Positions 57,313 to 64,000 of a stretch of DNA of 64,000 nt are shown here, piece after piece. The number at the start of each line of letters is the position of its first letter. Within the stretch, counting starts at the first letter, position 1. The notes under the pieces are model-generated. The model ran no database searches. It was given only the letters and a program-made list of their open reading frames with translations, and was not told the origin of the DNA. The translations under genes and the position numbers were made by a program. Source of the stretch: Haematococcus lacustris (Eukaryota > Chlorophyta > Chlorophyceae > Chlamydomonadales > Haematococcaceae); assembly GCA_030144725.1 (NCBI GenBank), contig JASKMD010000026.1, positions 14,733,630 through 14,797,629 of the forward strand, given 5' to 3'.

Positions 57313-58452
57313 TTGACCCCAGCCACTCAGATGGGTATGGGGCTGGACCCTGGGGCCATCCAGGCAGTCAGCGCAGCTTCAGGGGTGTGGCGTGCGGACG
57401 GCTGCTTGCAAGGCTTTTACAGGAGCAAGCTGACCAGGAGCCAGGAGCAACATGACAGCGGCCTGATCCAGACTCGCCGCAACACTCAGCGGTGGAATGA
57501 CGACGTCAAGCTCGAGCTGCAGCACCTGGCAGCAGCCACCCCAGCTGGCACCTCCCTGGTGGCCATCCAGCGGCATGCGGCCGTCACCCTGGCCACTTAG
57601 GATGCAGTGTGGGGGGAGTACCTGCATCCCAAGTGGGCTGAGCAGAAGATGAGGCTGCACGGCGCGCAGGAGAGGGTATGGGAGCGCTACTTCAAGAAGT
57701 TGGGAGTGCCAAGAGTAGGGGGGGATGGGCAGGACCGGAGGCTGATGATTGCCCCCCATGTGACCTTCTATGTGCCTTGTCCCCAGTTCTGCCAAGCATG
57801 TCATGCGCCTTGCGTGCCTCGTGTGCCATGCAGTTCTAGGAGGAGGCAGCCAGTGTGTCCCAGCAGCAGTGGGGGACCCGCAAGCAGCTGGTGGTGTTCT
57901 TTGGCAACGCAGGCATTGGCACACGGGGTGGGTGGGGGGCCAAGACTGTGCTGCAGGCCTGCCGCAAGGTGGTGGAGAGGGCCAACATCGGCAAGCCAAC
58001 AGCCAGGCTGCCAGGCAAGGTGGTGACTGTGGACGAGTTCCGCACCAGCAGGGGTCAGCACAATCATGAACGGCCCCCAGCCCTGTGCGGAGGAGCTGGA
58101 CAGCAGCAAGCCCACAAGGCCTGAAGGCTGGAAGACCCCGGCGGGTCAGGTGCAGCACCGCTTGTTGCGGTCAGCCTGGAGCAAGCGGTTTGAGGCGCCA
58201 GTGCGGGGGCTCATGTGGTGCCCTTGGCTGGCCCAGGCAACTCCTGGGGACCTTGGCAAATGGGTGGACAGGGACTGCAACGCAGTCCTCAACCTCCAGC
58301 GGGCAGGGGAGAGCAAGTGGCGCCCACTGGAGCTGTGCAGGTGGCCACACCGAGCAAGGCTTCCTGCCCAAGGCAAGGAGTACCCCGCATTGGGCTTCAA
58401 AAAGTTGCGAGACCGAGCACCCAAGGCCCAAGCCAGGCAGCCTGTAGCATAG
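57313..58452 (+). pseudogene. Fanzor/TnpB-like RuvC nuclease, nearly complete RuvC half, broken
   Basis: Three pieces read as one protein. 57313-57600 has the RuvC-I motif (GMGLDPGAIQAVSAASG) and KLTRSQEQHDSGLIQTRRN, and ends at TAG 57598-57600; the same frame continues as DAVWGEYLHPKWAEQKMRLH to about 57720. 57855-58046 reads KQLVVFFGNAGIGTRGGWGA and VVTVDEFRTSR (probable catalytic Glu region). After a one-base shift near 58048, the frame to TAG at 58450-58452 reads GLMWCPWLAQATPGDLGKWV, DRDCNAVLNLQRAGESKW (RuvC-III) and GKEYPALGFKKLRDR. Only one CxxC-like cysteine pair is hinted at, so the zinc ribbon looks reduced. The N-terminal wedge/REC part was not found. TnpB relatives are RNA-guided DNA nucleases of transposons; this copy is probably inactive. 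Confidence 0.82.
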
Positions 58453-59418
58453 TAGCATGTGTGCACTAGGCAATGCTTAAGCTGTTGCTTTCATCAGAGC
58501 ATGTGTTTCATGCCAACATCAATCGCCCAACCCTCGCAAGGGGATGGGGGTAGGACATTAGGTATTGGTACCGGATGCTTGTCCCATACAAACAGTTCGG
58601 ACTACAGATTACACAGCCCCTACCCGTCAGTAGGGGACTTATGTGCTGTGCCTCACTGTGCCCAGCGCTTCCGTTGCTGACCCACATCACCTGACAACAG
58701 CTCTCTGGCCTCCTGCCCAGTGTTGCCTGACCCATGCTTCCATAAGACTGCCCCTGGCGTGTCTCTTGCTGTCATGTTGCCCCTAGCTGCCTGACCAGTT
58801 ATGGTTGCTTTGCCCGATCCTCAACTGCTTCGACCTGTCAATGCCCCTTAAAGCACGTTTTGTGCAGGTTGCTGTGTCACCTGAACGTATTGAAGGGTTG
58901 TAGGGCATTGGGTGGGTGTATAATGTAGGGTGCCACACATTTGGGGCTTATACCATTGTATATGATGTGAATGGGATTTGTCACCCGTAACTACCTTGTA
59001 ATGACCTCCTGAGTGTTAAGGTAACGTATAGTCAATCTCAACTTTAGGACTACAGGAAGATCTGCGACTATTCCTTAATGGCAGCCCAGAGCATCACCAG
59101 GGAGATGATAATACGCTGACGCTCATGCGGCGGTTCCTAGCCAAGAAGGATGCCCCAGTTGCCGACGCCGCTGTGCATGCTGCTGCACCATGTCAGTTGA
59201 CGCGTGCTAAGGTTGCTCCATCGTCCGGCCATGTGGCTGCTGCCCCCCCTGTGGTTCATGTGGTGCGAGATAGGTTCAGGTGCTGGGGGCAGCAGCTGGT
59301 CATAATATGTCTTAATAGAACCGTGTCATGCCGCATTACAATTAACTTTGTATTTCCCAAACTGCAAGAGCTCCCAAACACCAGGAAACACCTTTAATGT
59401 AATGCAAAATACCTGATA

Positions 59419-59622
59419 TGCCCCCGAGGCATTGGGGAGAGCAGGCAGCGCCCCATAGAGCTGTGCAGATGGGATGACCTTGAGGCTCTACCCCCCATTG
59501 GCAAGGAGTACCAGCAGCGCTACAAGCTGGTCAATGACCGGCTGCCCAAAGGCAGGCAGTGGTTGCACCGGGCTGCTGAGTACCGGCGGGGCATTGATGG
59601 TCGGGCCCGCAACAATGCATAA
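59419..59622 (+). pseudogene. Fanzor-like C-terminal remnant, third variant
   Basis: Open frame ending in TAA at 59620-59622. It reads RGIGESRQRPIELCRWDDLE, ALPPIGKEYQQRYKLVNDRL and PKGRQWLHRAAEYRRGIDGR. The GESRxRPxELCxW...LP..GKEY pattern equals that after RuvC-III in the 26-kb and 57-kb copies, but the tail is different. The D-R-D motif itself is missing, so this is a fragment. Confidence 0.7.
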
Positions 59623-60455
59623 GGCCCTAGTAGTTTCACACAGGCTGTCAGCCTTACAAAGCAATTAAGCTGTTAGTTTTGATGAGGAGCCCAGTGGTCT
59701 GTCCCGGGAAAGTGCCATCTTCGTGGGGTTTGTAGTCATCAAGGGTGCGACCAAGGACGCTACAACTTGTTTGTAGTAGCTGAGTGAGATTACCCACAGT
59801 CCAACATGTTTTTCCTTCTTGAATAAGTTTTGTTGGTCTGCAAGAGCTCCCAAGGTACATACATGCGATGAAAGTATAACGAAAACAAAAGAAGCCCTTG
59901 ATATCACACACGGTAAAACTGTTTTGGCTGTGCCAATCACTGATGCTCACTCAACACGGCCATCAGTGCGTGTACACACATGGGCCTGTGCAACAAGGGT
60001 TGGCTGCCACACTGCAAGCCGGCGATGGTGCTGAGCCTGTGGTGCCGTGTGCCCTGCTCACCCTCATGGCCTACTCTCCAGTCCAAGCCCATGCATGCCC
60101 TAATGGCTGACGGCTTAAGCGGTGTAAGCCACCTATCCATCCATGCGGCTGCATGCACCCTGGCAGACTGACCCAGAGCTGGTGTGGTGGGCAGGGTCCC
60201 AACACATGCTGTGGAGAGCCTGGCGTCCCTTACCATGTCAACAACCTGAGGTCATCACTGGACCACGCACACACACCCCTATGCGGACACCAGGTGCAAG
60301 CAGGGCTCTGCAGCTGCAGTGGGTGGGCAGCTGAGCCACCACGTTCAAGGCAGGGTGCCTGAAGGTCAGGAGCTGACCCTGTTGTGCATCTCTTGGACAC
60401 AGGACAGGCGGTCAGCACAGCTGTTGGCGGGGCCAAAGGTTCTCTGTTATACAAT

Positions 60456-60460
60456 TTACA
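60456..60460 (-). terminator. TGTAA poly(A) signal, cysteine dioxygenase
   Basis: TTACA on the plus strand lies about 18 bases past the stop of the cysteine dioxygenase gene, giving a very short 3' UTR. Confidence 0.6.
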
Positions 60461-60477
60461 ACCCCCACTGACGCTGG

Positions 60478-63104
60478 TCACACTCGGCGGCCACGAATGC
60501 TGAAGAAGCCCGGCACACGCGTGATGACGCGCCCCTCCTCCGGCTCATACAGCTTCACCCTGCAGTCAGCAGCCAGGCAGGCACTGGCACTGGCATCATC
60601 ATGGTGCATTGCTTGTGCCTGCCTGCTGTGCGGCCCCTTCATCATTACATTCCCGTAACAGCTTGGCCTCCGACATTACACTATATATCCCCACCAGTCC
60701 CCGCAGTCCACATGATGCAAGCATGTGTGTGATGCTCAGCTGGTCACACGCAGCACGGTCGCAGCGGCCACCACCACACAGCCTGTAGAGAGCCTTGGGT
60801 GTGCGTGACGAGGCGCGTGGCTTAGGCTGTGGCATGTACTAGCAATGACACACGCCACGCGTACCTGCGGATGGGCGGGGCGTAGATGTGTAGGGTGACT
60901 GCCCCGGGCGCAGGTGTCAGCGCAGGGCAGCCGACCTTGTGCAAGCCCAGGCTGTCGTTGATGTAGCCTGTGGCTGGCGGGGTGAGCAGCGCGCGGTGGC
61001 AGGACTGCAGCTCGGGGCACTGCTCTTCGAGGGTCAGCACACCTGAGTGCCGGCACAGATCACACATCACACACGGTGCATGGCTGCTGGCTTGCATCAT
61101 TTGCCCAAGCACCTACAGGTGCCATGCCAGCATCGCCGACCCATGTGGGCTCGCACACATTGGGCATGGTGTAGGCCTGCTGGCTTGCCACGCCCGCTGA
61201 GGCTGATCAGGGCGGGCTGCCAAGTCATGTGGCAGTGCAGGTGCCAAGGCAGGAGTACGAGGGCAGCAGCCAGCCACTGATCAATCGACTACCTTGAAGG
61301 AGATTTAACCCACAGGAATCAATTGCTAACAGGGCACAACGGAAAGTGTTTCCCTGCGTGGCATTGTGTTTGGGCTGCGGAGTCCAGCTATTGGGCTTGC
61401 ATGCTTGCATGCAGGAGCACCTAGGTGCAAGGACACTTCCAAAGAGCACTCCCAAAGGGCACTTCCAACAGGTGCTGCGGGCCTACTTCAACACACACAC
61501 TTGACATGCCCGCGGGAGGACCTGAACAACATGTCTCTAGTAGGCAGTTGTCAAGGTCTGCCTGCTCAGCCACTTTCAGCCTGTCAGCAGGTGTTGTGTG
61601 GTGTGTGATGTGTGTGGCGCTGTGCAGGGGAGATGGAGTCTGAGGGAGGCTTTGCCCCGGGCCGTGTGTGAGCAGCCTCCCTCACCTGACCAGCAAGTCT
61701 CACCAGGCACTAGGCATACAGCTGCTAAGCTGCACCATCCACATCATGACCAGCACCGGCTACCATAAGGCCAGCGGCAGCTGCTGCGCCCGACAGGGGC
61801 CCACCTGGCATTGTGGGCCGGGGCGAGCCTGGCCGCACTGGCAGCAGCTCCGACCCGGGCGCCTCCCTGAACACCTCCTCCTCCACCTGCCCCTCTAGGG
61901 CAGTCAGCCAGCAGTGGGAGCTGGCGTGGTTATGCACGCGGCTGGCCTGGCCCGGTGCCCAGCAGATGAGCTGCAGGCAATGGCATGAACGCTTGCAGTC
62001 AGATTTGGGGAGGCTGGCTAGCGGCTGTCATTGTGTAGGTGCGGTACTGGGGTGATGGAGTGATAGCGCAGCTGCTTCTCCCCTTGGTTGCTGTAATACG
62101 GGCTGACGGGCAGGGGACGCTGGCAGCAAGCGGTCACGGTGCGTCTGACAGGTCATGCAGCCCGATCATCTCAGCATACACCACCAGACTAACATGTACG
62201 TCAAAGGGGAGGAGCAACCATCTTTCAGCTCACACGGTCACAGCAGGCAGGTCACAGCAGGCAGGCAGGTCAGGAGCACTTCCAAAAGAGCACTTCCAAC
62301 ACAATGACGGCACGCAGGGTCACAGTAGGTCGGTGAGGGGGCGGGTCAGCCCTGTCGCAGCCTAATCCCAGTCACATGGCCACCTCTGGGGCCATCAAGG
62401 TGAACCCACTGTGCCAGGAGCTGTGTGAGGGGCAGCACCAGGAGCCCCTGCCTGGCCTGGGATTGCAGCAGTGCAACGGCACACTGTATGATCTGATGAT
62501 GAGGAGGGAGGGCACCATGGTGATGGCGGCCATGAGGCGGCGGGTGGCCTGCCCCCTGCACCCACGAGGCTGCAGGCCCGCACCATGAGCTCAAAGTCCT
62601 CGTTGCCGTCCACCAGGTGGCGCACGTAGTGGTGCGGGTTGAAGGTCACCAGGCTGCGCCAGTCGCTGCTGCCTGAGGCGGCATAGCTGCCCACCAGCTG
62701 CCTGATGCAGGTGTCTAGGCGGTGGAAGCAGGAGGGGGGACATCTGGCGTCCACCACTGCACCTGCGCAGTGAAATGAGCCCCGCACCAGGCATTGAGCG
62801 GCAGGCGAAGGCAGAGAGAAAATGCCGGGGCGCTGGTGGTGGTGGTGGTGGTAGTGCTGCTGCTGCAGATCCAATGGCATAATCCACGTGCTGGGTTTGG
62901 TGTCACTGAGGACTTGCCAGGTGTGTCCTTCTGCAAGGTTGCTCGCGCTGTGGCGAAGGTAGCGGCTATCTGCCCAGCAAGCTCGAGCAGTGGGCCTGCT
63001 GGAGCGGGCTCCAGGGCGACCAGCGAGGCACGAGGCCACACCATCAGTGCCAGCCTCTGGGCCTCGCTCAGGCTCTTGCTCAGGGGCCGGGCTGGGGGAC
63101 TCGT
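60478..63104 (-). CDS. Cysteine dioxygenase (5 exons seen, 5' end unresolved)
   Basis: Exons on the minus strand: 63104-62918 (first seen), 62762-62584, 61970-61805, 61042-60865 and 60559-60478, with matching phases (264 codons including stop). The enzyme is a cupin that uses Fe(II) and O2 to oxidise cysteine to cysteine sulfinate. Key residues are visible: substrate Arg in HHYVRHLV, the H-x-H iron pair in RVHNHASSHCWLTALEG, the cross-link Cys in SSHC, the third His in SLGLHKV and the partner Tyr in TGYINDSLGLHKV. The C-terminus is APPIRRVKLYEPEEG to FFSIRGRRV. It is of the animal/fungal CDO type rather than the plant PCO type. Intron 1 starts with GC (CCTG|GCAAGT). No ATG was found for the first exon; another exon upstream is likely. 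Confidence 0.87.
61425..61475 (-). repeat. Fanzor-element end fragment in cysteine dioxygenase intron
   Basis: GGACACTTCCAAAGAGCACT, CCCAAAGGGCACTTCCAAC is the reverse complement of the F-element left end. It is followed at 61488-61515 by CTACTTCAACACACACAC and TTGACATGCCCGCGG, which also lies beside F2 (about 23175-23210, reverse complement). A similar pair of GCACTTCCAA units lies at about 62277-62300. Confidence 0.65.
61552..61672 (+). pseudogene. PsbP intron 4 / exon 5 fragment inside cysteine dioxygenase intron
   Basis: AAGGTCTGCCTGCTCAGCCA through CTGTGCAG and GGGAGATGGAGTCTGAGGGA to CCGGGCCGTGTGTGAGC copies the end of PsbP intron 4 and the first 40 or so bases of exon 5. The translated part is [14 protein letters not shown] followed by TGA where both intact genes have TCA. 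It is a dead fragment, antisense to the host gene. Confidence 0.82.
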
Positions 63105-64000
63105 CTGTCGGGGGGAGGCAGAGGCGAGGATGTCCACACATCTGCTCCTTGGGGTGCTGCCCTCGCCAGCGCAGGGTGCATTACAAGCTGCATAGAAAAG
63201 AAGGGGTAAGGCGCACTGCTTGAAGCGCCATCCCTTGCGAGCACATGCCCACCATACTCATACACTTGCATCTGGATAGGGTATGCAAACTGGCTGGCTA
63301 TGACTGGCTGCCAATAGGCTGAGTACATTGGCTTGGTGCCAGTCATTGTAACACAGCTGCTGCCGGCTGTACGTGTATACAATCACTGGCCCAATGTCAC
63401 CTACCTTCCGGGACTTTATGCACATGTCCCTCTTCGTGCTGCTGCTCACTGCGATCGGTAGCGCGAGTGATGCGCTGTTAGTCGTAGCCTTTCCATTGGG
63501 CGCTCCCGATCAACACAGCTGTCGCGTCCTACCTTGCGGTTACTTGGACGACCTTGGTGGCCATCGTTCAGAGCGGGAGCGTGTAAGGCGTTGAGTAAGC
63601 TGTAGCAGGCAGCCAAGGAGTAGTGTGTCGCAACTGCGCTCGCACTATTTCCATGCGTGTGCATGCGAGCTGCGGGAAAGTCCGCAAATGTCGGAAGCAT
63701 CTTGCCGAGAAGCACCTGCGCGTCGCGACCTGCTTAGCAGACACGTAACCATCGCGAAGTTCACTGGGCTGTCTGACCGGCCGTGTCGCTTCCGTACTGC
63801 ACTGTGCCCTGATCGGTGCGGCCACGCCTCCACGACTGCGAACTTCACGGTGCTGCGCTACTTGCAGTATGAGAAATGGGGTAGGCGGAGAGCAGCAGCC
63901 TCTCAACTCTGCCTTATGCTGTACCTCCACCGACGCAACAGTAATGGGCTGCAGCACTGTGCAACACAAAGTTACATCCCCTATGCTTGCAGGCGAGTAT
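63105..64000. other. Unresolved right edge
   Basis: The 5' part of the cysteine dioxygenase gene should be here. A minus-strand donor-like CGGAAG|GTAGGTGAC near 63406 could end an upstream exon. On the plus strand 63373-63594 encodes a hydrophobic stretch (MHMSLFVLLLTAIGSASDAL) that might be a membrane segment, but no splice-consistent gene could be built on either strand before the window ends. Confidence 0.35.

Larger units (their letters stand above)
58453..60477. other. Intergenic region with a further Fanzor tail
   Basis: Begins with GCATGTGTTTCATGCCAAC (about 58498), similar to the right-end start of F1-F3. A plus-strand open stretch (59040-59300, including LMRRFLAKKDAPVADAAVHA) has no recognised family. 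A Fanzor-like tail follows at 59419-59622. The rest, to the poly(A) site of the cysteine dioxygenase gene, shows no gene. Confidence 0.45.

Noticed and set aside
63373..63594. Plus-strand membrane-protein-like frame at the right edge
   Set aside because: Hydrophobic stretch noted, but no neighbouring exons or homology could be established, and the minus strand may carry the 5' part of the cysteine dioxygenase gene.

Overview
This is nuclear DNA of a green alga. It is GC-rich with many short introns, uses TGTAA as the poly(A) signal, and carries two nuclear genes for the photosystem II protein PsbP with lumen-targeting leaders. The style fits Chlamydomonadales; I cannot name the species, although the repeat-rich texture would suit something like Haematococcus. 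A 500-base run of N (40453-40952) marks a scaffold gap, so this is a draft assembly. All gene models were built by hand from reading-frame continuity, splice sites and splice phase.

Layout. 1-251: 3' end of an enolase-phosphatase E1 gene (methionine salvage, +). 259 to about 9800: three tandem copies (about 2.74 kb each) of a unit with a four-exon gene for a 153-aa secreted glycine-rich protein; the spacer of the third copy is split by a 1,421-bp hAT transposon with an exact 8-bp target duplication. 10274-11371: four-exon gene with a CUE-like N-terminus (+). 12113-13056: two-exon gene of unknown function (-). 13392-27835: 20-exon gene for a 1,694-aa protein with three cyclic-nucleotide-binding folds (-). 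28287-30746: PsbP paralogue A (-). 31114-33886: nucleoplasmin-like chromatin protein of 389 aa (+), divergent from PsbP A. 35966-52361: NPC1-type sterol transporter (+), interrupted by the gap and full of simple repeats. 53043-55850: PsbP paralogue B (+). 57313-58452: Fanzor/TnpB-like nuclease remnant (+). 60478 to about 63104: cysteine dioxygenase (-), 5' end unresolved.

The main theme beyond the housekeeping genes is a family of Fanzor (eukaryotic OMEGA-type, TnpB-related) elements at several stages of decay. There is one nearly complete but broken coding region, three or four C-terminal remnants, and short non-coding derivatives that keep the same two ends. The derivatives and their end fragments sit in introns of the cyclic-nucleotide-binding, PsbP and cysteine dioxygenase genes. 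Fragments of PsbP lie beside two of them, and the two PsbP paralogues share nearly identical intron/exon tracts that look like gene conversion. Other points of note are GC-AG introns in three genes, a one-base frameshift in the sterol-sensing domain of NPC1, a minisatellite that repeats the TGTAA signal about 34 times, and a splice donor tandemly repeated at an NPC1 exon end.
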